Part shown: in pieces, positions 7,922 through 15,786 of the stretch
Position numbering within the stretch: position 1 is the first letter of the stretch
Layout: every line of letters starts with the position of its first letter
Assembly: GCF_042665595.1 (NCBI RefSeq)
Contig: NZ_JBHTCT010000032.1
Coordinates: 1 to 64,000 of the forward strand
Length of the DNA stretch: 64,000 nucleotides
Direction: 5' to 3'
Source: Bhargavaea changchunensis
GTDB taxonomy: Bacteria; Bacillota; Bacilli; Bacillales_A; Planococcaceae
Notes under the pieces: generated by a model
The model's database searches: none
Told to the model about the DNA's origin: nothing
What the model saw: the letters and a program-made list of their open reading frames with translations, nothing else
Translations under genes and position numbers: made by a program

Positions 7922-9115
7922 TCATACGTGGAGCAGATGCCCCATCTTGTCCATTTTCGTATTCAGGTAGCGATGATTCTCCTGCACGGGCTCCATCTCG
8001 ATCGGAAGCCGCTCCGTGATGCGTATTCCGTATCGGATGAGCCCTTCCACTTTTCTCGGATTGTTCGTCATCAGACGGACATCGTCAATTCCCAGGTCTC
8101 TCAGCATCTGCGCCGCGGCTGCGTAATCCCTCATGTCATCCGGAAAACCGAGCCGTTCATTGGCTTCCACGGTATCAAGACCTTCTTCCTGCAGTTTGTA
8201 CGCCTTCAACTTATTGATGAGGCCGATTCCTCGCCCTTCCTGTCTCATATAAAGCAGGACCCCTGCCCCTTCTTCCTCCATTTGGCGGAGGGCGGCATGG
8301 AGCTGGGGACCGCAGTCGCATCTGCGAGAGCCGAAAACATCCCCGGTCATGCATTCCGAATGGATGCGTACAGGAACGGACTTGCCTTCCCGAATTTCTC
8401 CCTTGATCAGCGCAAGATGCTCCTGGCCGGTCAGCCGGTCAGTATAGCCGATCATCCGGAATTCCCCGAATTCTGTCGGCATCCGGACTTCCGCTTCCCG
8501 GGAAACCAGGCGTTCATTCGTTTTCCTGTACTCAATCAGTTGCTTGATCGTGATCAGCTTCAGTCCCAACTCCCCTGCCATTACAGTCAGCTCGGGAAGC
8601 CGCGCCATCGTGCCGTCGTCATTCATGATCTCACAGATGACACCGCCCGGGGAGTGACCGGCCAGTCTTGCCAGGTCAACAGCAGCTTCTGTATGCCCCG
8701 GCCTTTGAAGAACCCCGCCCGGTTTTGCAATCAGCGGGAAGATGTGGCCGGGACGCCGGAAATCTGTAGGTTCCGCATGATGGTCCATTGCGTGGCGGAT
8801 CGTCTCTGCCCGCTCCCCGGCACTAATACCGGTAGTCGTATGAATGTGATCGATGCTGACGGTGAAGGCAGTGCCAAATGTGTCGGTGTTATGGTCAACC
8901 ATCAGCGGGAGATGCAGGGCTTCCGCCTTTTCTTCAGTGATCGGCATGCAGATCAGGCCACGGCCGTATTTCGCCATGAAGTTTACCGTTTCTGCATTCG
9001 TCAGCTCCGCAATAGAGACAAGATCTCCTTCGTTCTCCCGGTCTTCGTCATCCGTTACGATGACGGGCCGGCCAGCTTTCAATTCTTCCAGTGCTTCCTC
9101 AATCGATGAAAACAT
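7922..9115 (-). CDS. ribBA: Bifunctional DHBP synthase / GTP cyclohydrolase II
   Basis: RibBA makes both riboflavin precursors. The N-terminal DHBP synthase half (about 1-200) shows VTDDEDRENEGDLV and the HTTTGISAGERA loop. The C-terminal GTP cyclohydrolase II half (about 205-397) shows the zinc site FGSRRCDCGPQL and the RQEGRGIGL motif. The start was set at 9115, MFSSIEEAL, because GGGGAG sits six bases before this ATG; an upstream in-frame ATG at 9133 overlaps that site. Length 397 residues matches the family. It lies between ribE and ribH in the usual order. Confidence 0.95.
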   Translation of the reverse strand: MFSSIEEALEELKAGRPVIVTDDEDRENEGDLVSIAELTNAETVNFMAKYGRGLICMPITEEKAEALHLPLMVDHNTDTFGTAFTVSIDHIHTTTGISAGERAETIRHAMDHHAEPTDFRRPGHIFPLIAKPGGVLQRPGHTEAAVDLARLAGHSPGGVICEIMNDDGTMARLPELTVMAGELGLKLITIKQLIEYRKTNERLVSREAEVRMPTEFGEFRMIGYTDRLTGQEHLALIKGEIREGKSVPVRIHSECMTGDVFGSRRCDCGPQLHAALRQMEEEGAGVLLYMRQEGRGIGLINKLKAYKLQEEGLDTVEANERLGFPDDMRDYAAAAQMLRDLGIDDVRLMTNNPRKVEGLIRYGIRITERLPIEMEPVQENHRYLNTKMDKMGHLLHV

Positions 9116-9132
9116 CTCATTCTCCCCTTTCA

Positions 9133-9777
9133 TCAGGCAAAGCCGTTTTCCTTGAGCGTGCCGAGTGACAGGCCGTCTGATCGTCCGGCTGAGGGCTGCA
9201 ACATCCGTTCCGCATACTTTGCGAGGATGTCACACTCCAGGTTGACCAGTTCCCCCGGCATTTTTGAACCAAGGATTGTGGAGGCGCTTGTATGCGGGAC
9301 AAGCGAAACAGTGATAGAATCTGTCCCGGCGTCGAACACAGTCAGCGAAGTCCCGTCCAGCGCGACGGATCCTTTACGGACCAGGTAGAGCGAGAACTCA
9401 TCCGGTATAGCAAGCTCCAGGTAAATCGCGTTGCCTTCCGGCCGCCTGGAACGTACCTTCGCCGTGCAATCGACATGACCGGAAACGATGTGGCCCCCAA
9501 GACGCCCGTCGGCCCTGAGTGCGCGTTCCAGGTTCACCCGGGTTCCGTTTTTAACGGACGCAAGTGACGTAGCCTTTAGTGTTTCCGGCATCAGATCAGC
9601 CTTGAAGGCATCCTGGGTGAATTCGGTCACGGTCACACATACACCGTTGACTGCGATGCTATCGCCCAGCCGGACGTCTTCCAGTACGATAGATGCGCTG
9701 ATTTCCAGCGTAGCTGCGTCCCGCCCAGGTTTTACCGACCGGACAGTACCGATTTCTTCAATAATTCCGGTGAACAT
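9133..9777 (-). CDS. ribE: Riboflavin synthase, alpha subunit
   Basis: RibE dismutates two lumazine molecules to riboflavin plus the pyrimidine. The 214-residue protein has two lumazine-binding repeats, each opening with MFTGIIEEIGTV- or GHVDCTAKV-like strands. The N-terminal MFTGIIEE and the SGHVDCTA signature are diagnostic. AAAGAAAGGATGA precedes the ATG. The ribosome binding site lies in the last codons of the decayed ribD, so ribE is now the first intact gene of the operon. Confidence 0.95.
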   Translation of the reverse strand: MFTGIIEEIGTVRSVKPGRDAATLEISASIVLEDVRLGDSIAVNGVCVTVTEFTQDAFKADLMPETLKATSLASVKNGTRVNLERALRADGRLGGHIVSGHVDCTAKVRSRRPEGNAIYLELAIPDEFSLYLVRKGSVALDGTSLTVFDAGTDSITVSLVPHTSASTILGSKMPGELVNLECDILAKYAERMLQPSAGRSDGLSLGTLKENGFA

Positions 9778-9781
9778 TGAA

Positions 9782-10327
9782 TCATCCTTTCTTTGGAGGT
9801 GAGATGAGAGGCGTTCTATCCGGAACTGCGGTTGAGCCCGGAAAAAACACGGAACGGATGCCGTCTTCTAACCGGCGATCCGCTGCTCCGGTTCAGGGAT
9901 ATGAACTGGAGCAGCATCGCGAATTCGGGTGATTCGTGTTCATTAAAACTTAAATGGGGTTTTTCCTCCGCGGGGCAGACGGGAGGTCAGGAGAGGATAA
10001 TTGTGAAGGTTTAGTTAAAGTCCCGATCAGAACAGCCTCGTGACGGCTTCTGAGCAGGAGTCTGACTATGCGATCTTGTTCGTTGCGGTCGCCGGGTCCG
10101 TGATGGACTGGGATCCTGCCATCGGCTGAAACGGCAGAATGGCTGTAAGAGAGGGTTTCTATCGAACAGTAAAGCAAGGACGGCCATACCATTACCATGG
10201 ACCACCTATTTTTTCGAAATGATTGGTCTTTACGCAGTGGAGCTTCTGCCGGCTGATCAGGAAATGCCTGGCCGACAGGCTGTTCAGCAGGTGGCTTTAA
10301 TTGCTGCATTCAGTAATCTTCAGTCAA
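9782..10327 (-). pseudogene. ribD: Decayed ribD (pyrimidine deaminase/reductase)
   Basis: A single minus-strand frame keeps scattered RibD signatures but is interrupted by stops near 10310 (TGA), 9950 (TAA) and 9893 (TGA). It opens at a TTG (10327) behind AAAAGGAG with MTEDY, like RibD's N-terminus. Next come GQAFPDQPAEAPLRKD (compare the RibD GQT-PNP-VGAV-VK motif), AVSADGRI and EAVLIGTLT of the reductase domain, KNPI-stop-VLMNT (compare HPVRVVLDT), and GIRSVFFPGSTAV (compare GI-SVLVEGGSTVH). Its length is about 550 bases against roughly 1.1 kb normally, and the zinc-binding deaminase motifs (HAE, PCxHxGxTPPC) are absent. Its position between FMN riboswitch and ribE is exactly that of ribD. 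The alignment is by eye. Confidence 0.75.
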
Positions 10328-10382
10328 AAAAGCAGCACTCCTTTTAATCTATAAACAATCAGCCCTGGTTCCGCAAGAACGC

Positions 10383-10412
10383 AAAAGCCCCGCATCAGAA
10401 ACGATACGGGGC
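10383..10412 (-). terminator. Expression-platform terminator of the FMN riboswitch
   Basis: The perfect 10-bp stem GCCCCGTATC/GATGCGGGGC (with one T-G pair) and a six-base loop are followed by TTTTGC on the minus strand. It lies about 50 bases after the aptamer and before the ribosome binding site of the ribD remnant, as expected for transcriptional control. Confidence 0.85.
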
Positions 10413-10460
10413 AAAAAGCATAGCTATATAAACGTCGAACACTGGTGTGTTCAGACGCGG

Positions 10461-10591
10461 CTCCTTCTCCCATCCAGACTTTCACTGTCGGTCCCGGAGT
10501 TGCACCGGGTCCACCGTACGAATACGGGTCACGGACTGAGGGCATGCGCCCATCACCGCCGGCCGGGAATTTCACCCTGCCCCGAAGGATT
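10461..10591 (-). ncRNA. FMN riboswitch (RFN element)
   Basis: On the minus strand the conserved RFN blocks are present in order: CTTCGGGGCAGGGTGAAATT, then CCGGCCGGCGGT, the CAGTCCGTGACCCG block, a variable GGACCCGGTGCAACTCC arm, and GTGAAAGTCTGGATGGGAGA. The aptamer senses flavin mononucleotide and turns off rib gene expression when FMN is plentiful. All conserved segments look intact even though the first gene behind it is broken. A strong terminator follows. Confidence 0.95.
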
Positions 10592-10689
10592 GCCTATTCA
10601 AGTATGCTGTCATTGTTTCACAATTAAATATACAGTACAAGAGGAAATAACTGTTTTGGTGCGATTGAACCATAAAGCTTAATCCAAAT

Positions 10690-10721
10690 ATTTAAAACCG
10701 GAAGGCAATTAGCCTTCCGGT
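10690..10721 (-). terminator. Terminator of fabI
   Basis: The perfect 10-bp stem ACCGGAAGGC/GCCTTCCGGT with a five-base loop is followed by TTTAAATATTT on the minus strand, 12 bases beyond the fabI stop. Confidence 0.85.
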
Positions 10722-10732
10722 CTGATGGGCAG

Positions 10733-11512
10733 TCACCCCATAATATGATAGCCGCCGTCGACATAGATGACTTCGCCTGTAACACCCGTTCCCATATTGG
10801 AAAGGAGCGCAACAGTCATGTCGCCGACTTCCCGCTGATCCACATTGCGCTTGAGCGGTGCGGTTTCTTCGATCTGGTGAAGAATGGTGTTGAACGAAGG
10901 AACTCCCTTCGCCGCCAAGGTGCGGATGGCACCTGCCGATACTGCATTCACACGGATGCCGTCCTTGCCGAGATCGTTTGCAAGGTAACGCACCGATGCT
11001 TCAAGAGCTGCCTTCGCGACACCCATCACGTTGTAGCCATCCAGGACACGCTCCGCACCAAGGTACGTCATCGTCACGATTGCCCCGCCTTCGGTCATGT
11101 AAGGTTTCGCTTCCCGTGCGACCGCGACCAGTGAATACGCGCTCGTGTCCTGTGCGAATGCATAGCCGTCCCGGGATGTCTCAACAAAGTCCCCTTTCAG
11201 GTCTTCCGCTTTCGCGAATGCCACCGAGTGGACGATACCATGGATTGTTCCGACTTCTTCCCCGATTGCGCGGAAAGCTTCTTTGACGCTTTCGTCATCA
11301 TTCACGTCACATTGGACGATCAGGCGGGCATTGTACCCTTCCTTGTCGAGTGCGCGCTCCAGCTTCGTGCGGGACCGCTCCTGGCGGTTGGTGAAGATCA
11401 GGTTCGCGCCGGTTTCATGCAGTTGCTTGGCGACTCCCCATGCAAGGCTTCGCTCATTTGCGACGCCCATAATCACGATGTTTTTTCCTTCCAGTTTCAG
11501 CAGATCTCCCAT
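10733..11512 (-). CDS. fabI: Enoyl-[acyl-carrier-protein] reductase
   Basis: FabI reduces the enoyl-ACP double bond in the last step of each round of type II fatty acid synthesis. The roughly 260-residue SDR protein begins MGDLLKLEGKNIVIMGVANE. It shows the FabI-specific GVANERSLAWGVA coenzyme loop, HSVAFAK, the catalytic Tyr/Lys pattern (YLGAERVLDGYNVMGVAKA) and IRTLAAKGVPSF. The start at 11512 was chosen because GGGAGG lies eight to ten bases before it and the family starts there; an in-frame ATG further upstream would lie in the operator. Control by FapR is indicated by a near-perfect palindrome at 11544-11562. It is a single gene with its own terminator. Confidence 0.96.
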   Translation of the reverse strand: MGDLLKLEGKNIVIMGVANERSLAWGVAKQLHETGANLIFTNRQERSRTKLERALDKEGYNARLIVQCDVNDDESVKEAFRAIGEEVGTIHGIVHSVAFAKAEDLKGDFVETSRDGYAFAQDTSAYSLVAVAREAKPYMTEGGAIVTMTYLGAERVLDGYNVMGVAKAALEASVRYLANDLGKDGIRVNAVSAGAIRTLAAKGVPSFNTILHQIEETAPLKRNVDQREVGDMTVALLSNMGTGVTGEVIYVDGGYHIMG

Positions 11513-11543
11513 TCTGAATACCTCCCGGACATTAATACCAGTC

Positions 11544-11562
11544 ATTAGCATCTGGTGCTAAT
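11544..11562 (-). promoter_or_regulatory. FapR operator in front of fabI
   Basis: The minus strand reads ATTAGCACCAGATGCTAAT, a palindrome very close to the FapR box (ATTAGTACCNNNTACTAAT type) that controls fatty acid and phospholipid genes in Bacillota. It begins three bases downstream of the -10 box, so bound FapR would block initiation. Malonyl-CoA releases FapR in known systems. Confidence 0.85.
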
Positions 11563-11565
11563 GAG

Positions 11566-11574
11566 AGTATAGCA
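11566..11574 (-). promoter_or_regulatory. Extended -10 promoter of fabI
   Basis: On the minus strand TGCTATACT matches an extended -10 (TGnTATAAT). No good -35 is seen 17 bases upstream, which fits extended -10 promoters. It abuts the FapR operator. Confidence 0.65.
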
Positions 11575-11604
11575 TAGGAATACGGACCAGAGTGCAGAAG
11601 AAAT

Positions 11605-11630
11605 AAAAAACGCACCGGATATTCGGTGCG
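11605..11630 (-). terminator. Terminator of the glutamine amidotransferase gene
   Basis: The perfect 7-bp stem CGCACCG/CGGTGCG (11611-11617, 11624-11630) with a six-base loop is followed by six T on the minus strand, just past the stop at 11638. Confidence 0.85.
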
Positions 11631-11637
11631 CGGCAAA

Positions 11638-12369
11638 TCATGATTTACTTTTCTTATACTCCTCAGCGGCTTTGATAAATCCTTCGATGATTGATTTCGA
11701 GGGCTCATGACCGTTGAGTGCGAAATTCTCCGGGTGCCACTGGGTTGCGAGGACAAAACGCTTATCCGTCATTTCGATCGCTTCGACCAGTCCGTCCGGT
11801 GACTGGGCCGCGATTTCAACGCCTTCCCCGACTGTCTTGATCCCCTGGTTGTGGGAAGAATTGACGCGTGTCCGGCCGCCAGGGAACAGCGGCGGAAGAA
11901 TCTCGCCTCCGATGATATCCACATGGTGGACCGGATGTTCACGTCCGTGTTCCTGCTTGTGCTTGAGCGGCTCATCCAGCTGCTTTTCAATGCATTGATA
12001 AAGCGTGCCGCCGGTCATGACGTTGAGCATCTGCGCCCCACGGCAAGTACCGAAAAACGGCATATCCCGGGCCAGAACATTTTTGATGACACACGAATCA
12101 AATTCGTCCATCTCGAAATTTAGCTGTCCTGTTTCCGGCATCGTCTCCTCCCCGTAAAGGTTCGGGTCGATGTCCCACCCGCCCGTCATGATGACACCAT
12201 CCACCATGTCCAGCACGTCGTCCAGATACTCGGAGGGGACGATCGGAAGCATAATCGGGATGCCGCCTTCCTGAATCACTACTTCAGGATACACGGGCTG
12301 CAGTTTATAGTCGTATAGGTTTTCCTGCTGTTGAGCAGTTATGCCGATAATCGGTTTCATATCAATCAT
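11638..12369 (-). CDS. Class I glutamine amidotransferase, PuuD-like gamma-glutamyl hydrolase family
   Basis: The 243-residue cytoplasmic protein belongs to the peptidase C26 group, which hydrolyses gamma-glutamyl bonds such as gamma-glutamyl-GABA. The nucleophile Cys is in FGTCRGAQMLNV (about residue 109), with the catalytic His and Glu in QWHPENF (about 220). VIMTGGWDIDPNLYG (about 58-73) is the family's oxyanion and substrate loop. No polyamine genes adjoin, so the real substrate is open. The start could be 12369 or the ATG three codons on (12360); neither has a strong ribosome binding site. It is monocistronic with its own terminator. Confidence 0.85.
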   Translation of the reverse strand: MIDMKPIIGITAQQQENLYDYKLQPVYPEVVIQEGGIPIMLPIVPSEYLDDVLDMVDGVIMTGGWDIDPNLYGEETMPETGQLNFEMDEFDSCVIKNVLARDMPFFGTCRGAQMLNVMTGGTLYQCIEKQLDEPLKHKQEHGREHPVHHVDIIGGEILPPLFPGGRTRVNSSHNQGIKTVGEGVEIAAQSPDGLVEAIEMTDKRFVLATQWHPENFALNGHEPSKSIIEGFIKAAEEYKKSKS

Positions 12370-12470
12370 CTACTTTCTGAGTTTATGAATACTGATTATG
12401 TTGTTCCCGCTTTCAGGCATCCGGTAAACTTGAAAAAATACCCTGATTCCTCGGAATATTCCCGCTTCCG

Positions 12471-12499
12471 TTGACGCTCAATGTCGGTTCATGTATATT
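12471..12499 (+). promoter_or_regulatory. SigA promoter of the cold shock gene
   Basis: TTGACG (12471-12476), exactly 17 bases, then TATATT (12494-12499). It lies 56 bases before the ATG, leaving a short leader. Confidence 0.75.
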
Positions 12500-12554
12500 G
12501 AAGGGTAGTTCCGGCCATGCTGGACAAAGACATTTGCGCTTTGGAGGGATGGGC

Positions 12555-12764
12555 ATGTACCAGGGCAAGGTGAAATGGTTCAGCAATGAAAAGGGCTACG
12601 GCTTTATCGAACTCGATAATGGCGAGGACGTCTTCGTTCACCATACCGGGATCACCGGTGAAGGCTTCAGGACTCTCGACGAAGGCGAAACCGTCTCGTT
12701 CGAAGTGGTGGAAGGCAACCGCGGTCCCCAGGCGGCAAATGTCGTGAGATTAGACGCACAATGA
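12555..12764 (+). CDS. cspD: Cold shock domain protein
   Basis: The 70-residue OB-fold protein binds single-stranded RNA or DNA and acts as an RNA chaperone. RNP1 is KGYGFIEL and RNP2 is DVFVHHTGI, both intact. The start at 12555 (MYQGKVKWF) was chosen because GGAGGG lies seven bases upstream; an ATG two codons earlier overlaps that site. The symbol follows synteny: in B. subtilis cspD is next to ypeQ, as here. Sequence alone does not separate CspB, CspC and CspD. A SigA-like promoter and a hairpin terminator frame it. Confidence 0.92.
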   Translation: MYQGKVKWFSNEKGYGFIELDNGEDVFVHHTGITGEGFRTLDEGETVSFEVVEGNRGPQAANVVRLDAQ

Positions 12765-12771
12765 TATGAAC

Positions 12772-12805
12772 AAATCCCGCTTTGCACAGACGCAGAGCGG
12801 GATTT
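12772..12805. terminator. Bidirectional terminator between cspD and ypeQ
   Basis: The perfect 10-bp stem AAATCCCGCT/AGCGGGATTT with a 14-base loop has T tracts on both strands. It serves cspD on the plus strand and the convergent ypeQ on the minus strand. Confidence 0.85.
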
Positions 12806-12994
12806 TCATTGGCCGAGCTTATTCAGTTCCGAACCGAGGAAACGGAGCTGCTCCCCTACGGTGCATTGTTTGATGCAGAAGCGGTGGGCAGTTGACTTTC
12901 CCTTTTCCGTCCGAAGCTGCTTTTTCAGAAAGCACCCGTCGCAGTATCGGTCCAGCAGCTCATCAATGTCCTGGATCAGGTCAATTTTATTCAA
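12806..12994 (-). CDS. ypeQ: Small zinc-finger protein, YpeQ-like
   Basis: This 62-residue soluble protein of unknown role has four well-placed cysteines, YCDGCFLKK (about 18-21) and FCIKQC (about 40-44), which would hold one zinc ion. This matches the small zinc-finger family of B. subtilis YpeQ. Synteny supports it: cspD on one side and an RNase H-like gene on the other. It is divergent from the RNase H gene and convergent with cspD. Confidence 0.7.
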   Translation of the reverse strand: MNKIDLIQDIDELLDRYCDGCFLKKQLRTEKGKSTAHRFCIKQCTVGEQLRFLGSELNKLGQ

Positions 12995-13092
12995 CAGCGT
13001 TCACTCCAGTTTACTGATTCCCATATTGTACCGGCTTCCTGCTCCTATTTCAAGCGGACGGGGCTTCCGGTTCAGAAAGAGAAGGTGCTTTT

Positions 13093-13479
13093 ATGCTTGA
13101 AGTTTATATAGACGGAGCGGCAGCCGGCAATCCGGGTCCTGCCGGCATCGGGGTCTTTATCCGTGGCGAAGGCAACGAAGTCAGGATATCCGAGCCCATA
13201 GGAGAACTCGATAACCATACCGCTGAATTCCAAGCACTTGTCAGGGGTGTCGAGGAAGCATCAAAATTGTCGAACGGTATGGTTTCGGTGCGCTCAGACT
13301 CGAAAGCGGTCGTCACCGCAGTCGAAAAACGTTATGCGAAAAACCCCTTACATATGGATATGCTCAATCAGGCGCTCCAAATCGCGGACGAGTTCGACTT
13401 TTTCTTCATCAAGTGGATACCCGACAGCCAGAACCGGGCCGCGGATTCGCTTGCAAGGGCTGCCATCCGGAGGAAGTGA
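13093..13479 (+). CDS. Ribonuclease HI family protein, YpeP/YpdQ-like
   Basis: RNases H cleave the RNA strand of RNA-DNA hybrids. The 128-residue protein starts MLEVYIDGAAAGNPGPAGIG, the RNase HI family N-terminus holding the first catalytic Asp (about residue 7). The Glu of TAEFQALVRGVE (about 45), the Asp of VRSDSKAVV (about 69) and the Asp of NRAADSLARAA (about 119) complete the DEDD set. This makes it likely active, unlike some reduced B. subtilis YpeP/YpdQ copies. It stands next to ypeQ as in Bacillus. The ATG follows a weak GAAGGTG site. Confidence 0.82.
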   Translation: MLEVYIDGAAAGNPGPAGIGVFIRGEGNEVRISEPIGELDNHTAEFQALVRGVEEASKLSNGMVSVRSDSKAVVTAVEKRYAKNPLHMDMLNQALQIADEFDFFFIKWIPDSQNRAADSLARAAIRRK

Positions 13480-13529
13480 TGTTTAGTATGGCCCGGGAAT
13501 AGCAGGCGGATTCGTGTGGAACCGAACAG

Positions 13530-13566
13530 AAAAAAAGGAAGCCGGGGATTCCCCGCTTCCTTTTTT
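13530..13566. terminator. Bidirectional terminator between RNase H and phosphoesterase genes
   Basis: The stem GGAAGC-GGGGA/TCCCC-GCTTCC with one bulged C (13537-13560) is flanked by runs of A on the left and T on the right. It can stop transcription from both convergent sides. Confidence 0.88.
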
Positions 13567-13569
13567 CTC

Positions 13570-14169
13570 TTAGTCCATGACTTTCTTGAAAATGGCGGTC
13601 CCTGCATCGGAGTCGTAGAGCACCCAGTTGCGGTCTCCGACAACGGCACCGACATTCACGAATGTACGGCCTTTCGTTACATCGTACGGAACACCGAAGC
13701 CAACCTCTTCCACCTGATTATTGATGGACAGCCCCGAATCGTGACTGTGACCATAAAAAATCAGATCCGGCCCGGTTTCAGGAAATACGGGCATCCAAGG
13801 ATCTCCCCCCCATTCCCACTGGTGTCCATGGATCACTATAGCCGTCTTTCCGATGCCGATCCGTTCTTCCATCATGCGGATCCTCTGCAGGAGCGGCTCG
13901 TCTGATTCAGTGATCTGGGCGATCCGCTCTTCCTGATTGCCCCGGACCGAAGGAAAAGTCAACATTCCGATCAGCTCATCAGAAAACAGCATGACGTCCT
14001 CGAGCCTGCTGAATCGCTCAAAGGGCGCACGCTTTTTGCTGATGATACATTCAAACAGATCACCGGTGCCGATCAGCTCGGCATCCGGTGCATATTTTTG
14101 GATATCATTCAGGACATCCTTCAGATCCTCCACGGATGAATGGATGTCTCCCAAAAGTGCGTACCTCAT
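13570..14169 (-). CDS. Metallophosphoesterase (calcineurin-like)
   Basis: The 199-residue protein has the ordered metal-binding blocks of calcineurin-like phosphoesterases: GDIHSS (about 7-12), GTGDLFE (about 34-40), VRGNQEERI (about 75-83), VIHGHQWE (about 112-119) and YGHSHD (about 139-144). The GNQEE block departs slightly from the usual GNHD/GNHE, with Gln in place of the His. The substrate is unknown; family members act on phosphoesters, dinucleotides or cyclic nucleotides. It overlaps the DUF421 gene by four bases and is translationally coupled to it, though there is no known joint role. Confidence 0.82.
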   Translation of the reverse strand: MRYALLGDIHSSVEDLKDVLNDIQKYAPDAELIGTGDLFECIISKKRAPFERFSRLEDVMLFSDELIGMLTFPSVRGNQEERIAQITESDEPLLQRIRMMEERIGIGKTAIVIHGHQWEWGGDPWMPVFPETGPDLIFYGHSHDSGLSINNQVEEVGFGVPYDVTKGRTFVNVGAVVGDRNWVLYDSDAGTAIFKKVMD

Positions 14170-14870
14170 TCTCTACCCCCAGCATCAGTCGTATCGGCGT
14201 AGGTACGGATATAAAAGCCTTCTGTCTCGGACCATTCACAATATAGAATTTGATCTAGATCGTGATACCCTTGGTCTGCGAGTTGGTCATGGAGCCACTG
14301 TTTGTTTTTGCCGACCAGCTCCAGCATATCCTCTTTGACGAATCCGCCATCGATCAGCAAGACGGACGGATCTTCCTCCGGCTTTTCAACATTCAGGTCT
14401 GCGGCAGTTGCCGGCTTGTACTTGGCATACGTATTGATTGAGACGGAACCGCCTGGCTCGATCACCAGGTCTTTTACCTCTCTCAATGAAAATACACCTT
14501 TTTGCCGCAGCATGATTCGGAGCTGCTCCATTTCCATCATATTGCGGTCCATCCTCTTCGTGTTCAGCTTGCCATCCTTGATGATGTAGTCCGGCGTACC
14601 CATGAGGGCAATCCGCGCCCTGTCGGACTTCTCAGCGATTTTCTCAATGGCGAAGACGATAAGTCCAAATAATATTAAAGCGAAGATAAGCATCCAAATA
14701 GAAACTTTATCGTCATAGATGGATTCTTCCAGAATCCCTCCGAATATGAGGAGATAGACGATATCAAATGGTGTCATCTCCGCGAGTTCCTTCCGCCCGA
14801 GAATGCGGATAATAACGAGCAGGAATGCAAGCCCGATGACGAGTTTTCCTGCAATGAGTAAATAATCCAA
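14166..14870 (-). CDS. DUF421 (YetF/YcaP-like) membrane protein
   Basis: The 234-residue protein has three membrane segments near the N-terminus (about 5-22, 36-50, 58-78) followed by a cytoplasmic domain. RILGRKELAEMTPFDIVYLL is the DUF421 signature, and the YIIKDGKLN and LIDGGFVKEDML strands belong to the two-part soluble domain. Family members in Bacillus (YetF, YdfR, YkjA) are linked to spore or envelope properties, with no firm biochemistry. The last four bases are shared with the downstream phosphoesterase gene. Confidence 0.87.
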   Translation of the reverse strand: MDYLLIAGKLVIGLAFLLVIIRILGRKELAEMTPFDIVYLLIFGGILEESIYDDKVSIWMLIFALILFGLIVFAIEKIAEKSDRARIALMGTPDYIIKDGKLNTKRMDRNMMEMEQLRIMLRQKGVFSLREVKDLVIEPGGSVSINTYAKYKPATAADLNVEKPEEDPSVLLIDGGFVKEDMLELVGKNKQWLHDQLADQGYHDLDQILYCEWSETEGFYIRTYADTTDAGGRE

Positions 14871-14958
14871 GGCAATCCCTCCGTGACAATGATTCTTCCA
14901 TTATCAAGGTAGTTACCCTGTTACTAAATATTTAAATCTGGCACAGTTTGGAAGAGTG

Positions 14959-15786
14959 TCAGTCGCTCTTTTTATCTACAGGATTATCCGGATCGGACAC
15001 CCAGTCGCTGTAGCTTCCGACGTAGAGACGCAGATTCTCCTGCCCGATATGGTCCAGCATGGCGAAGAGCGGAGCGGCGGTCACGCCGCTGCCACAGTAT
15101 ACCGTCACTTTTTCGTCGACGGAAACGGTTTCTCTAAGAGATTGCTCCGTCGCTTCTCCGGTATCAAAGTAACCTTGTTTTTTTAGACGTATCCAGTCGA
15201 AGTTCCGGGCACCGGGTATGTGGCCGGCGACCGGATCCAATGGTTCATGCTTTCCAAGGTAACGCTCGGGGGCACGAGCATCCAGCAGGACACCGTCTTC
15301 ACGGCCTTCCGAGATAACCCTTACGTCTTCCCGGGATGCCAACAGATGTTCCTGCCAGTCCGGCTTCACCGCTGAAACCTGCGGACGGCACGGCTCGGCA
15401 TCGACCGGATAACCGGCTGTCCGCAGACCATCGAACCCTTCTTTTAGGATATAAGCCTGAGTGAATCCGCCATACCTTAGAAGAAAATAAGCCCGCGCTG
15501 CGAACGGCTCGCCTCCTCCGTCATAAATCAGGATCCGATCGTCCAGCGACAGTCCGCTCCGTCTGAAGAGTTCTGTAAGCTGCTCGCGCGAAGGCATCGG
15601 GTGACGTCCGCGATCCGATACCATGTCCGACATGTCTTTTTCAAGGTCCCAGTAAACAGCACCTGCAATATGGCCTTCTTTATACGCATTTTTGCCTTCT
15701 TCAGGGTCACTGAGCGAAAACCTGGCATCAATCAGCTTGTAATAGCCTTCCGACAGGTCGTCCACCGATTTGAATACGTGCGTCAC
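14959..15786 (-). CDS. Two-domain sulfurtransferase (rhodanese)
   Basis: The 275-residue protein has two rhodanese modules, an inactive N-terminal one (about 10-125) and a C-terminal one (about 150-270). The active loop is VYCGSGVTAAP with the persulfide-carrying Cys near residue 233. The CGSGVT loop is typical of 3-mercaptopyruvate sulfurtransferases, but thiosulfate specificity cannot be ruled out. VGSYSDWVSDPDNPV is the usual C-terminal block. It overlaps the upstream dynA by four bases, an odd partner with no known functional link. Confidence 0.9.
   Translation of the reverse strand: MTHVFKSVDDLSEGYYKLIDARFSLSDPEEGKNAYKEGHIAGAVYWDLEKDMSDMVSDRGRHPMPSREQLTELFRRSGLSLDDRILIYDGGGEPFAARAYFLLRYGGFTQAYILKEGFDGLRTAGYPVDAEPCRPQVSAVKPDWQEHLLASREDVRVISEGREDGVLLDARAPERYLGKHEPLDPVAGHIPGARNFDWIRLKKQGYFDTGEATEQSLRETVSVDEKVTVYCGSGVTAAPLFAMLDHIGQENLRLYVGSYSDWVSDPDNPVDKKSD

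Noticed and set aside
10011..10205. Small minus-strand frame in the ribD remnant region
   Set aside because: It is in a different frame from the RibD-like fragments and has no ribosome binding site.
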